Shown: positions 46,790 to 57,919 of the stretch, piece by piece
How positions within the stretch are numbered: the stretch's first letter is position 1
How the letters are laid out: every line of letters starts with the position of its first letter
Assembly: GCF_036850765.1 (NCBI RefSeq)
Contig: NC_089490.1
Coordinates: 291,258,982-291,322,981, forward strand
Direction: 5' to 3'
DNA: 64,000 bases
From: Saccopteryx bilineata
Lineage: Eukaryota > Chordata > Mammalia > Chiroptera > Emballonuridae
The notes under the pieces: generated by a model
Database searches by the model: none
What the model was told of the DNA's origin: nothing
Seen by the model: the letters and a program-made list of their open reading frames with translations, nothing else
Made by a program: the position numbers and the translations under genes

Positions 46790-46970
46790 TTTTATAAATG
46801 TTTTTATGAATTCCACATGAATTGATCTTTATAACACTAAAAAATGTTCATGTCCATAAAATCTTTTTTAAAAATCTACTTTGATAATGATACCAGGTGT
46901 TTTATGGTTATTATGCATGATATATAATTTTCCACATATTCAGTTTCACCTATTTATGTCTTCATATCTA
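46790..46970 (-). mobile_element. old L1 endonuclease-region fragment (target of the next L1)
   Basis: CACCTATTTATGTCTTCATA then CTAAAAAATGTCTCTTG is inverted old L1 ORF2 sequence. It resumes on the far side of the younger L1 at 51829-51960 (CATTTAGTTGAGTCCCCC, TTATCCAGAC). Confidence 0.55.
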
Positions 46971-46987
46971 AAAAATGTCTCTTGTAA

Positions 46988-47437
46988 CTAAAGCCTCAAA
47001 TTCAAGAAGCAAACAGAACTCCGAGTATTCTTAACCCCAACAAATGTACTCCAAGGCATATCATAATGAAATTGACACAAACCAACAGCAAAGAAAAAAT
47101 TCTCAAGGCAGCCAGGGAAAAGAAGAATACAACATATAAAGGAAGGCCCATTAGATTATCATCAGATTTCTCAGCAGAAACTCTACAAGCTAGAAGAGAG
47201 TGGACCTCAATATTTAAAGTCCTGAAAGAGAGGAACTTTCAGCCACGAATACTATACCCATCAAAGCTATCCTTCAAATATGAAGGAGAAATAAAAACAT
47301 TCACAGATTCAGAAAAGATGAGGGAATTTATCATCAGAAAACCCCCACTCCAGGAATTACTACAGGAGGTTCTCCAATCAGATACAAAGAACAAAAAAAA
47401 AAAAAAAAACAGAGCCACAAGTAAAAGCTCCAAGTAG
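46988..47437 (+). pseudogene. L1 ORF1 C-terminal part
   Basis: An open frame of about 149 codons from the truncated edge to a TAG holds the ORF1p RNA-binding C-terminal domain: KILKAAREKKNTTYKGRPIR, SSDFSAETLQARREW with the conserved Arg pair, and LYPSKLSFKYEGEIK. ORF1p is the trimeric nucleic-acid chaperone of the L1 particle. The coiled coil and RRM are lost by 5' truncation. An (A)17 run near 47394-47409 makes the lysine-rich tail, and this run may be length-variable. Confidence 0.92.
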
Positions 47438-47749
47438 AACACAATAAAACCAATTTAAACTGTGACAACAACAAAAAGAAAGAGGGGGAGAAGATGGAGA
47501 TTAACAGTAGCAAAGGACGATGGAGTGCAAAAGTACTCACAAAATAGTTTGCTACAATGAACAGGGTAGGGACCCATTTCATTACTCAAAGGTAACCACC
47601 ATTGAAAAAACCACCACAGAAGCACATGAGATAAAAAAGATAGCAACAGAGGAAAGATGTATGGAATACAACCAAATAAAAACAAAAGATAGAAAAACAA
47701 AAGAGAAGGATCAAACAAGACACAAAACTAACAGAAAGCAAGGTATAAA

Positions 47750-50700
47750 ATGGCAATAGGGAACTCACAAGTATCAATAATTACATTAAATGTAAATGGA
47801 TTAAACTCACCAATAAAAAGGCACAGAGTAGCAGAATGGATTAAAAAAGAAAATCCAATTGTATGCTGCCTACAGGAAACTCATCTAAGTAACAAGGATA
47901 AAAACAAATTCAAAGTGAAAGGCTGGAAAATAATACTCCAAGCAAATAACATCCAAAAAAAAAGCAGGTGTAGCAATACTCATATCGGATAATGCTGACT
48001 ACAAGACAGGAAAAGTACTCAGAGACAAAAATGGCCATTTCATAATGGCTAAGGGGACACTGAATCAAGAAGACATAACAATTCTTAATATATATGCACC
48101 AAACCAAGGAGCACCAAAATATATAAGACAGCTACTTATTGATCTTAAAACAAAAACTGACAAAAACACAATCATACTTGGAGACCTCAATACACCGCTG
48201 TCGGCTCTAGATCGGTCATCCAAACAGAGAATCAATAAAGACATAGTGGCCTTAAACAAAACACTAAAGCACCAGGATATGATAGACATCTACAGGACAT
48301 TTCATCCCAAAGTGACTGAGTATACATTTTTCTCCAGTGTACATGGATCATTCTCAAGAATTGACCATATGTTGGGCCACAAAAACAACATCAGCAAATT
48401 CAGAAAAATCGAAGTTGTACCAAGCATATTTTCTGATCATAAAGCCTTGAAACTAGAATTCAACTGCAAAAAAGAGGAAAAAAATCCCACAAAAATGTGG
48501 AAACTAAACAACATACTTTTAAAAAATGAATGGGTCAAAGAAGAAATAAGTGCAGAGATCAAAAGATATATACAGACTAATGAAAATGACAATACAACAT
48601 ATCAGAATCTATGGGATGCAGCAAAAGCAGTGATGAGAGGGAAGTTCATATCACTTCAGGCATATATGAACAAACAAGAGAGAGCCGAAGTAAACCACTT
48701 AACTTCACACCTTAAGGAACTAGAAAAAAAAGAACAAAGACAACCCAAACCAGCCGAAGAAAGGAGATAATAAAAATCAGAGCAGAAATAAATGAATTAG
48801 AGAACAGAAAAACTATAGAAAAAATAAATAGAACAAGGAGCTGGTTCTTTGAAAAGATCAACAAAATTGACAAACCCTTGGCAAGACTTACCAAGGAAAA
48901 AAGAGAAAGAACTCATATAAACAAAATCCAAAATGAAAGAGGAGAAATCACCACGGACACCATAGATATACAAAGAATTATTGTAGAATACCATGAAAAA
49001 CTTTATGCCACTAAATTCAACAACCTAGAAGAAATGGATAAATTCCTAGAAAAATACAACCTTCCTAGACTGAGTCAAGAAGAAGCAGAAAGCCTAAACA
49101 GACCTATCAGTAGAGAAGAAATAGAAAAAACCATTAAAAACCTCCCCAAAAATAAAAGTCCAGGCCCTGACGGCTATACCAGTGAATTTTATCAAACATT
49201 CAAAGAAGACTTGGTTCCTATTCTACTCAAAGTCTTCCAAAAAATTGAAGAAGCAATACTTCCAAACACATTTTATGAGGCCAACATAACCCTCATACCA
49301 AAACCAGGCAAGGATGGCACAAAAAAAGAAAACTACAGACCAATATCTCTAATGAATACAGATGCTAAAATACTAAACAAAATACTAGCAAATCAAATAC
49401 AACAACATATTAAAAAAATAATACATCATGATCAAGTGGGATTCATCCCAGAATCTCAAGGATGGTTCAACATACGTAAAACAGTTAACGTAATACACCG
49501 TATCAACAAAACAAAGAACAAAAACCACATGATCTTATCAATAGACGCAGAAAAGGCTTTTGATAAAATACAACACAATTTTATGTTTAAGACTCTCAAC
49601 AAAATGGGTATAGAAGGAAAATATCTCAACATGATAAAGGCCATATATGATAAACCATCAGCTAACATCATATTAAATGGCACTAAACTGAAGGCTTTCC
49701 CCCTTAAATCAGGAACAAGAAAGGGTTGTCAACTCTCTCCACTCCTATTTAATGTGGTACTAGAGGTTCTAGCCAGAGCAATCAGACAAGACAAAGAAAT
49801 AAAAGGCATCCATATCGGAAAAGAAGAAGTAAAGGTATCACTTTTTGCAGATGATATGATCCTATACATCGAAAACCCCAAAGAATCCACAAAAAGACTA
49901 CTAGAAACAATAAGCCAATACAGTAAGGTCGCAGGATACAAAATTAACATACAGAAGTCAATAGCCTTTCTATATGCCAACAATGAAACAACTGAGAAGG
50001 AACTCAGAAAAATAATCCCCTTCACGATTGCAACAAAAAAAATAAAATACTTAGGAATAAACATAACAAAGAATGTAAAGGACTTATATAATGAAAACTA
50101 TAAACCATTGTTAAGGGAAATCGAAAAAGATATAATGAGATGGAAGAATATACCTTGTTCTTGGCTAGGAAGAATAAATATAATCAAGATGGCTATATTA
50201 CCCAAAGCAATATACAAATAATGCAATTCCCATCAAGCTTCCAATGACGTTTTTTAATGAAATAGAGCAAAAAATCATCAGATTTATATGGAACTATAAA
50301 AAACCCCGAATAGCCAAAGCAATCCTAAAGAAAAAGAATGAAGCTGGGGGCATTACAATACCTGACTTCAAACTCTATTATAGGGCCACAACAATCAAAA
50401 CAGCATGGTATTGGCAGAAAAATAGACACTCAGACCAATGGAACAGAATAGAAAGTCCAGAAATAAAACCACATATATATAGTCAAATAATTTTTGATAA
50501 AGAGGCCAACAACACACAATGGAGAAAAGAAAGCCTCTTCAATAAATGGTGCTGGGAAAACTGGAAAGCCACATGCAAAAGAATGAAACTGGACTACAGT
50601 CTCTCCCCCTGTACAAAAATTACCTCAAAATGGATCAAAGATCTAAACATAAGACCTGAAACAATTAAGTACATAGAAGAAGACATAGGTACTCAACTCA

Positions 50701-51571
50701 TGGACCTGGGTTTTAAAGAGCATTTTATGAATTTGACTCCAATGGCAAGAGAAGTGAAGGCAAAAATTAATGAATGGGACTACATCAGACTAAGAAGTTT
50801 TTGCTCAGCAAGAGAAACTGATAACAAAATAAACAGAAAGCCAACTAAATGGGAAATGATATTTTCAAACAACAGCTCAGATAAGGGTCTAATATCCAAA
50901 ATATACAAAGAACTCATAAAACTCAACAACAAACAAACAAACAATCCAATAAAAAAATGGGAAGAGGATATGAATAGACACTTCTCCCAGGAAGAAATAC
51001 AAATGGCCAACAGATATATGAAAAGATGCTCATCTTCTTTAGCTATTAGAGAAATGCAAATCAAAACGGCAATGAGATACCACCTCACACCTGTTAGATT
51101 AGCTATTATTAGCAAGACAGGAAATAGCAAATGTTGGAGAGGCTGTGGAGAAAAAGGAACCCTCATACACTGTTGGTGGGAATGTAAAGTAGTACAACCA
51201 TTATGGAAGAAAGTATGGTGGTTCCTCAAAAAACTGAAAATAGAACTACCTTATGACCCAGCAATCCCTCTACTGGGTATATATCCCAAAAACTCAGAAA
51301 CATTGATACGTAAAGACACATGCAGCCCCATGTTTATTGCAGCATTGTTCACAGTGGCCAGGACATGGAAACAACCAAAAAGCCCATCAATAGATGACTG
51401 GATAAAGAAGATGTGGCACATATACACTATGGAAAATACTCAGCCATAAGAAATGATGACATCGGAACATTTACAGCAAAATGGTGGGATCTTGATAACA
51501 TGATACGAAGCGAAATAAGTAAATCAGAAAAAACCAGGAACTGTATTATTCCATACGTAGGTGGGACATAA
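47750..51571 (+). pseudogene. L1 ORF2 (endonuclease-reverse transcriptase), frameshifted
   Basis: It starts at ATG 47750 and normally ends at TAA 51569-51571. Endonuclease residues are visible: LNVNGLN (Asn), CLQETHL (Glu), GDLNTPLS (Asp/Asn), RIDHML (Asp) and SDHKAL (Asp-His). Reverse-transcriptase: [27 protein letters not shown] and an intact FADD at 49844-49855. The C-terminus keeps C-x3-C-x7-H-x4-C. Breaks: one extra A in an A-run near 47957-47965, a 1-base loss near 48765, a 2-base loss near 50219 and a 1-base loss near 51432. Open segments are 47750-47992, 48045-48770, 48878-50221 and 50244-51449. It cannot encode a full protein as it stands. Confidence 0.95.
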
Positions 51572-51612
51572 TAGTGAAACTAAGAGACATTGATAAGAGT
51601 GTGGTGGTTACA

Positions 51613-51656
51613 GGGGGAGGGGGGAATGGGAGAGGGAAAGGGGGTGGGGAGGGGCA
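51613..51656 (+). repeat. G-rich polypurine tract in L1 3' UTR
   Basis: Eight or so G-runs of three or more (GGGGGAGGGGGG, GGGAGAGGG, GGGGGTGGGGAGGGG) within 44 bases. This is a conserved feature of L1 3' UTRs and could form a G-quadruplex. Confidence 0.85.
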
Positions 51657-51828
51657 CAAAGAAAACAAGATAGAAGGTGACAGAGGACAATCTGACTTTG
51701 GGTGGTGGGTATGCAACATAATTGAACGACAAGATAACCTGGACTTGTTATCTTTGAATATATGTATCCTGATTTATTGATGTCACCCCATTAAAAAAAT
51801 AAAATTATTAAAAAAAAAATATCTCTTG

Positions 51829-52435
51829 AAAAGAACATTTAGTTGAGTCCCCCTTTTTTATCCAGACTAATTGTATGATTCTCTTGTATAATTTCAATAT
51901 TAACCCCATGTCAATGATCATTATTGAAACTATACTGGATCAGGTTATTAATTATATTTGAATTATCATATCCATTATGTTACAAGAATCATTAGTTATT
52001 TTATAATAAAAATTAATCCTTTGTCAACCATAAAACCTATGTTTGTTAAGTCTTATTTTAGAATTCCTTTGCCAGTTAAGAATTGTCAAGATAGCATAAC
52101 ACTATTTTTATTTCACTAAATATTTAGCTTTCATATTGTTTTTATCAATAATTCATATGAAGAAAGAATTTCAATTACTGTGAGTCTTTCTTCAGCATTA
52201 ACTTATGTACATATATTGAGTTCATTTTACTAAGTAACCTTATTTACCAAGCAGTCAACTTTAGTCCCCTTCCTCATTGTTGGTACCACTTCTAACATAA
52301 ACTAAGTTCAAATATAGAGTAAAAAATATTTTTCCTAAACACTTCATTAATTTCATTTGTGGACTGGTATTTTCAAGGAAACTGTCACAATGTATTCATT
52401 CATATGTTATTGTATTATTTTTATTAAAAGAATGT
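51829..52435. other. old L1 remnant then unassigned AT-rich DNA
   Basis: 51829-51960 continues the old inverted L1 interrupted by the young L1. Beyond that nothing is recognised. Confidence 0.45.
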
Positions 52436-52440
52436 TTCTT

Positions 52441-52795
52441 GGCTCTGGCTGATTGGCTCAGTGGTAGAGCGTTGGCCAGTCCTGGGTTAGATTCCATGTC
52501 AGGGCAAATAGAAAAAGCAACCACCTACTTCTCCAGCCCTTTCCCTCTCCCTTTTCTATTTCTCTATTCTCCTCCTGCAGCCATGGCTTGGTTGAAGCAA
52601 GTTGGTTCTGGGCACTGAGGATGGCTTCATGGCCTTATTTTAGACACTAAAATAGCTTGGTTGCTGAGCAACAGAGCAATAACCCCAGATGGGCACAGCA
52701 TTACTGATCAGTTGGGCTTGCTGGGTGGATCCTGATTTGGGCACATCCAGGAGTCTATCTCTCTGCCTCCCCACTTCTCACTTAAGAAAAATAAA
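52441..52795 (+). mobile_element. older SINE-A, plus strand
   Basis: GGCTCTGGCTGATTGGCTCAG head, shortened anticodon arm, CTTCTCCAGCCC, AGATGGGCACAGCATTACTG where young copies have the CTCF-like core, and a CACTTAAGAAAAATA tail. Older type; target duplication not clear. Confidence 0.83.
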
Positions 52796-52805
52796 AAAAA
52801 TATTT

Positions 52806-53112
52806 TTTTTCTAATAACTGATTTAATAATTAAGGTACTTTTATGCATTAATCTACTTATCATTAATTTGTAAAGCTCATTAAAAATTATAACTTTTATT
52901 GTGGATCACACATGCAAATGTCATATAAAATTCAAAGTAATTTTCCACATAATGTATATATTTCTCAGAAAAAATATGCAGAGAAACTTCTCTATGAAAC
53001 TGTGATTATGTTTAATAGTAAAAGTTAACAAGAGTGTCAAATAGTGACAAAAGAAGATTTGATTTGGGTGAGAAGCATATAGATGATGTATCATGGATTT
53101 TCACGTTTGAAA
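52806..53112. other. unassigned AT-rich DNA
   Basis: Nothing recognised. Confidence 0.5.
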
Positions 53113-53124
53113 ACTACATAATCT

Positions 53125-53528
53125 ATTTTTTTTTTTTTTTTTTTTGTATTTTTCCGAAGCTGAAAACGGGGAGAGACAGTCAGACAGACTCCCGCATGCG
53201 CCCGACCGGGATCCACCTGGCATGCCCACCAGGGGGCGACGCTCTGCCCACCAGAGGGCGATGCTCTGCCCCTCCGGGGCGTTGCTCTGTTGCGACCAGA
53301 GCCGCTCTAGTGCCTGGGGCAGAGGCCAAGGAGCCATCCCCAGCGCCGGGCCATCTTTGCTCCAATGGAGCCTCCGCTGCGGGAGGGGAAGAGAGAGACA
53401 GAGAGGAAGGAGAGGGGGAAGGGTGGAGAAGCAGATGGGTGCCTCTCCTGTGTGCCCTGGCCGGGAATCGAACCCAGGACTCCTGCACACCGGGCCGACG
53501 CTCTACCGCTGAGCTAACCGGCCAGGGT
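53125..53528 (-). mobile_element. young SINE-A, minus strand, two CTCF-like motifs
   Basis: Poly-T of about 20, GTATTTTTCCGAAGCTG, and intact inverted head ending CTAACCGGCCAGGG. A perfect 12-bp target duplication ACTACATAATCT flanks it (53113-53124, 53529-53540). Two tandem plus-strand CTCF-like cores: GCCCACCAGGGGGCGACG (53224-53241) and GCCCACCAGAGGGCGATG (53246-53263). Frames of 100-167 codons across it are shadows. Confidence 0.96.
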
Positions 53529-53540
53529 ACTACATAATCT

Positions 53541-55498
53541 TATTAACCAACGTTACCCAAAATTTTTAATTAAATTCGTTGAGTTCATTTAATTACCCCA
53601 TTTTTTTTGGAGAAACTAACTGAATCCAGATGAGAGACAAAATACAAGTATATGCAAGAATAAACAAATACCATTTTAGATGACAAACTTAATAATTGAT
53701 TTGTTATTTTAGTTCTACCAGCTGTTGCAAAGTGATAGCTCCAGCCACCTGCCTCATTATAATCACTACTATTCAAAATTTGTACCAGTTTGTTGATGCA
53801 AAAGGTGTTTTTAAGACTCTTTTTTTAGATTATTTTTGAAGTATCTCCAAGTATTTTCTATTAACTTGTCTTGGTTGACAATAAACAACAATTAAAATAC
53901 AAATTAATACATAAAATATACTATTAATATTTGAAAACACTTTACTATGCTTTATTATTTGACAAGGAATATTCATTAGGCAGGCAAAATATGAACTCGA
54001 AAGATATTACAGTAAATACAATATATTAAAATCAGATGACACAATTGATGGTATCAATAATTCTAAAATTTTGGGGGGGTAAGCCTATACCTTTAAATTC
54101 TAATTAATTGAAGAGAGGTGCCACATTTCAGAAGTAATAGTAAATTTGCTAATGTTTTAATTTTAGATATTACAAATCCAAAACTGAGCTTAACAAATAT
54201 TATACTTTGGTCCTGAAACAGTGCTTTTATGACATGTATTTATATTGTCTAAAAGCCTACTAAAATAAGTTATTAGACAATAATTCTAACTTTTTGATAA
54301 AATACCAACCACCTCAATCTTACTAGGAGGATTCCTCCAGAGATATTGTTTTTGTTATTTTAAAAAGCGTAGCCAAAATGTTGGATGAATAAAACTTATG
54401 TACAATATACCATAAAAGAGAATTTACATATTATGTATAATTATGTAAATATAGATTTACTTCTTAATCTGTCAAACAATTTTCTAAGATAGATTTTAAA
54501 AGCCTCTGTGTAAATCTTCAGATCAAATTTCAAACCCAAATTTCATTCTTCACACTACAGAGCCAAGGCTAATATTCATTTATGTTACTGGCACTTATTT
54601 TATAAATTAGTATAATTTACTAGTCATTAAAAAATTGGTTTGAGAATTATGCTCATAAACCACTAGCAGTGTATTTTTTAACTGTTGTATGTAGAAACTG
54701 AAATAAGATGGCTTGTATTTTAAGTCCCACCCCATCGTTCTGATATGTGAATTTAGGAAAATATAAAATAAACTATTAAAACATCATTTTTCTACTATTC
54801 AAAATAAAAACAAGAAAATAATTACTTTGAGGATTAAGATATCATTGATGGTGCTCAGGATAATGTTTCAAACATAGCACTATTTTTTTGACAAGCGGAT
54901 CAATGCCATGGTATAGATGTCTTTATGAGTATTTCTCTCTGGAAAACTAATGTACCTCTCTCTTTTAGTCAAAATTTAGCTCTCTAGATACTCCCTTATT
55001 TCATTGATTTTTTAAAATTCTTCAGTGTTTTTGTAACTTTGCTTCTTTCATGCTAATTTATTGCTAATACAAGTATTTTTTTCTAGCTTATGGTTTTCAG
55101 TTTTCAGGACCTGCAAATTAAATTAACACCTATTTAATAATACTGAAACTTGAAGATTGGCTAATATATATTGGCCACATGAACTTTAGGACTTCCTTAT
55201 ATATAGTGATTATGCATGCTCCTAATGGTATGTTCATTTACATATCTCTCTGGGCAATGAACTTGGTGGTGGGTATGACTGTTTAAAATATTACTTAATA
55301 CATTAAATTACAACCATGTTTCTTAAGAAAATTGATATTGGAATATCTTTCAAGTTGGGAAAGAAGCCCTGAGAGGAGAACAGAGGATAAAACAAGAAGA
55401 GGTGGAGTGGAGGAAAGCAAGAGGGTGCCATGATGAAAAAAAGTAAAAATAAAAAAAAACACTAAAATTTGAATTATTCTTCACTCGCTCAAAAGATG
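53541..55498. other. unassigned AT-rich DNA
   Basis: No gene or repeat family recognised. A G7 run is at about 54072-54078. Confidence 0.5.
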
Positions 55499-55513
55499 AA
55501 AGTCATAATATTA

Positions 55514-55863
55514 CCAGTTGGCTCAGTGGTAGAGCATCGGCCTGGTGTGCAGGAGTCCCAGGTTCGATTCCCTCCAGGGAACACAGGAGAAGTGCCCATC
55601 TGTTTCTCCACCCCTCTCCTTCCACTCTGTCTCTCTCTTCCCCTCCCACAGCCAGGGCTCCACTGGAGCAAAGATGGCCTGGGGACTGAGGATGGCTCCA
55701 CAGCCTCTCACTCAGGCACTAGAATGGCTCTGGTTGCAACAGAGCAACACCCCAGATGGGCAGAGCATCGCCCCCTGGTGGGCGTGCCGGGTGGATTCCG
55801 GTCGGCCGCATGCGGGAGTCTGTCTGACTGCCTCCCCGTTTCCAACTTCAGAAAAATACAAAA
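55514..55863 (+). mobile_element. young SINE-A, plus strand, one CTCF-like motif
   Basis: Begins CCAGTTGGCTCAGTGGTAG, lacking the first eight or so bases of the head, so slightly 5'-truncated. A 15-bp target duplication AAAGTCATAATATTA / AAAGTCATAAAATTA (55499-55513, 55864-55878) flanks it. CATCGCCCCCTGGTGGGC at 55766-55783 is a minus-strand CTCF-like core. Confidence 0.93.
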
Positions 55864-55878
55864 AAAGTCATAAAATTA

Positions 55879-56100
55879 AAACACAAAAGTAAATAACAAT
55901 GCACTAATTCCAACTTATCTCAAATTGGAAATATAGTCTAAGTATTATAGTTAATAAAAAGATAATAGGACAGAGCTTAGCTTAATTGGCATGATCATTT
56001 TATCATTGAAAATACACTGAAGTAGAAGTTAAATATGAATGATAGCCAGTTCTAATAATGACTAGCCATGGGAATATGTCAATTTAGAGTAATAGTGCTG
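55879..56100. other. unassigned AT-rich DNA
   Basis: Nothing recognised. Confidence 0.5.
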
Positions 56101-56104
56101 TTAG

Positions 56105-56499
56105 AAGAGAAAGAGAGAGGGATAGATAGGGACAGACAGGAAGGGAGAGATGAGAAGCAATAATTCTTCATTGCAGCACCTTAGTTGTTCACTAATTTTC
56201 TCATATGTGCCTTGAAAGAGGGGAAGGGGCTCCAGCCAAGCAAGTGAGCCCTTGCTCAAGCCAGCGACTTTTGGCTCAAGCCAGCGACCTGGGCTAAAGC
56301 CAGCAACCATGGGGTGTTGTCTATGATCCCATGCTCAAGCCAGCTAACCCACACTCAAGCCGGTGAGCCCATGCTCAAGCCAGTGAGCTCACGCTCAAGC
56401 CAGTGAGACCACGCTCAAGCCAGTGACCTTGCAGTTTTGAACCTGGATCCTCTGCATCATAGGTCAATACTCTATCCACTGTGCCATCGCCTGCCCAGG
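56105..56499 (-). mobile_element. SINE-B with expanded internal repeats, minus strand
   Basis: Inverted SINE-B (GATAGATAGGGACAGACAGG; GTTGTTCACTAATTTTCTC; head CACTGTGCCATCGCCTGCCC). Its internal 'gcttgagc' region is expanded to about eight units, making it longer than the other copies. Confidence 0.88.
56258..56424. repeat. about 20-bp tandem repeat inside SINE-B
   Basis: Units of the form 'gctcaagccagtgagccca' recur about eight times with small changes, most regular between 56329 and 56424. Confidence 0.9.
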
Positions 56500-56509
56500 C
56501 AAGTACCCT

Positions 56510-57495
56510 ACTCTTAACATAGGAACTTATTTATGTATGAGTCTGAAAAAGTAAATCTCTGGTATCTGTACAAATTAAATATATAGCACTGTCTTTATTT
56601 TCTTTCTTATAATCTTTATGGAGAATCTATCTAAAATTTAATATTAATATAGCTCTAATCTTCATCATAATTAGCTTAATAATATTACTGTCTACAGAAT
56701 GTTTCACATGTAATATGTCCTTTAGTTTTTATATAAGAAAAATGGAAAGGCAGATAAAGGAAGGGAATGGGCAGAAGGTCTGTGATTAAATTCACTTGGG
56801 AAATTTGTGAGAAACAAAGGATTCCTTCATGGCCTGCCCCTACCATGAATATTGGCAAAAGTCCATTAATTTACACATTAGATTATTAATATTTGTTGAA
56901 GTGTGAGAGCATAATTGTTGATATTCTATTAAAATAATAAATCATTTTTGTTTGTACAACCAAAATGAAAGCCACAATTTTTCTTTAAGCTACAATTCAC
57001 AGGAGTACATTTCAACCAAAGGGAAAAAGACAATGTATGTAATAGTCTGTGAACTGTACTAAAAATTCCTTTTATTTATTCTGCAATCTAAAATGATGAG
57101 TAACAGTCAATAAATGATCTAAAGTTTAAAGGCTACTTATTTGAGGATATCCTTAATTGTGTTTCTAGTGTTTCTTGAAGGAGCCATATAACTATGATTG
57201 AGACAATTAGTCATTGCTTATCTTTTCCTTCTTTCCTACACTGGAATATCATTTTACTGTAACATCAAGTTTAACTTTTGATTAGTAAAGTTCATGATGT
57301 TTCACCTTTAAATAAAAATTTTAGGAATAAAATATTCCTAGAATTAATTAATGGTACATCAAAGTTGAACAAATTAGCTGAATAGTTTTAAATGTCTGTG
57401 GTCATAATTAAGGTTTTGGGAGTTAATTAGTATGCTTTTTAATAACAATGTTGGGTAGATATAGATTTACTGTAAATCTTTACTCTAAGAAAGAA
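56510..57495. other. unassigned AT-rich DNA
   Basis: No gene or repeat family recognised. Confidence 0.5.
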
Positions 57496-57510
57496 TAATT
57501 TATTATTCTT

Positions 57511-57904
57511 TTTTTTTTTTTTTCATTTTTCTGAAGCTGGAAACAGGGAGAGACAGTCAGACAGACTCCGCATGCGCCCGACCGGGATCCACCCGGCACG
57601 CCCACCAGGGGCGACGCTCTGCCCACCAGGGGGCGATGCTCTGCCCATCCTGGGCGTCGCCATGTTGCGACCAGAGCCACTCTAGCGCCTGAGGCAGAGG
57701 CCACAGAGCCATCCCCAGCGCCCGGGCCATTTTTGCTCCAATGGAGCCTCGGCTGTGGGAGGGGAAGAGAGAGACAGAGAGGAAAGCACAGCGGAGGGGT
57801 GGAGAAGCAAATGGGCGCTTCTCCTGTGTGCCCTGGCCAGGAATCGAACCCGGGTCCTCCGCACGCTAGGCCAATGCTCTACCGCTGAGCCAACCGGCCA
57901 GGGC
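57511..57904 (-). mobile_element. young SINE-A, minus strand, two CTCF-like motifs
   Basis: Poly-T, TTTTTCTGAAGCTGG and intact inverted head ending CCAACCGGCCAGGGC. A perfect 15-bp target duplication TAATTTATTATTCTT flanks it (57496-57510, 57905-57919). CTCF-like cores lie at 57600-57615 (one G short) and 57621-57638 (GCCCACCAGGGGGCGATG). Confidence 0.96.
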
Positions 57905-57919
57905 TAATTTATTATTCTT

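Larger units (their letters stand above)
46985..51814 (+). mobile_element. LINE-1, 4.83 kb, best-preserved copy
   Basis: A 5'-truncated L1 that starts inside ORF1, keeps the inter-ORF spacer and all of ORF2, and ends with 3' UTR and poly-A. A 14-bp target duplication with one change flanks it (46971-46984 and 51815-51828; core ATGTCTCTTG against ATATCTCTTG). A G-rich polypurine tract lies in the 3' UTR at 51613-51656. ORF2 has four frameshifts but almost no other damage, so it is fairly young. It inserted in the opposite orientation into an older L1. Confidence 0.96.

Noticed and set aside
48045..50221. Large open frames as host genes
   Set aside because: They are ORF2 of a LINE-1 with endonuclease and FADD reverse-transcriptase motifs, a target duplication and poly-A.
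53034..53537. 167-codon open frame and its opposite-strand partners
   Set aside because: They lie over a GC-rich SINE-A; similar frames appear over every SINE-A copy on both strands, so they are compositional shadows.
56258..56424. CRISPR-like regular repeats
   Set aside because: Units are adjacent with no unique spacers and lie inside a SINE in a mammalian genome.
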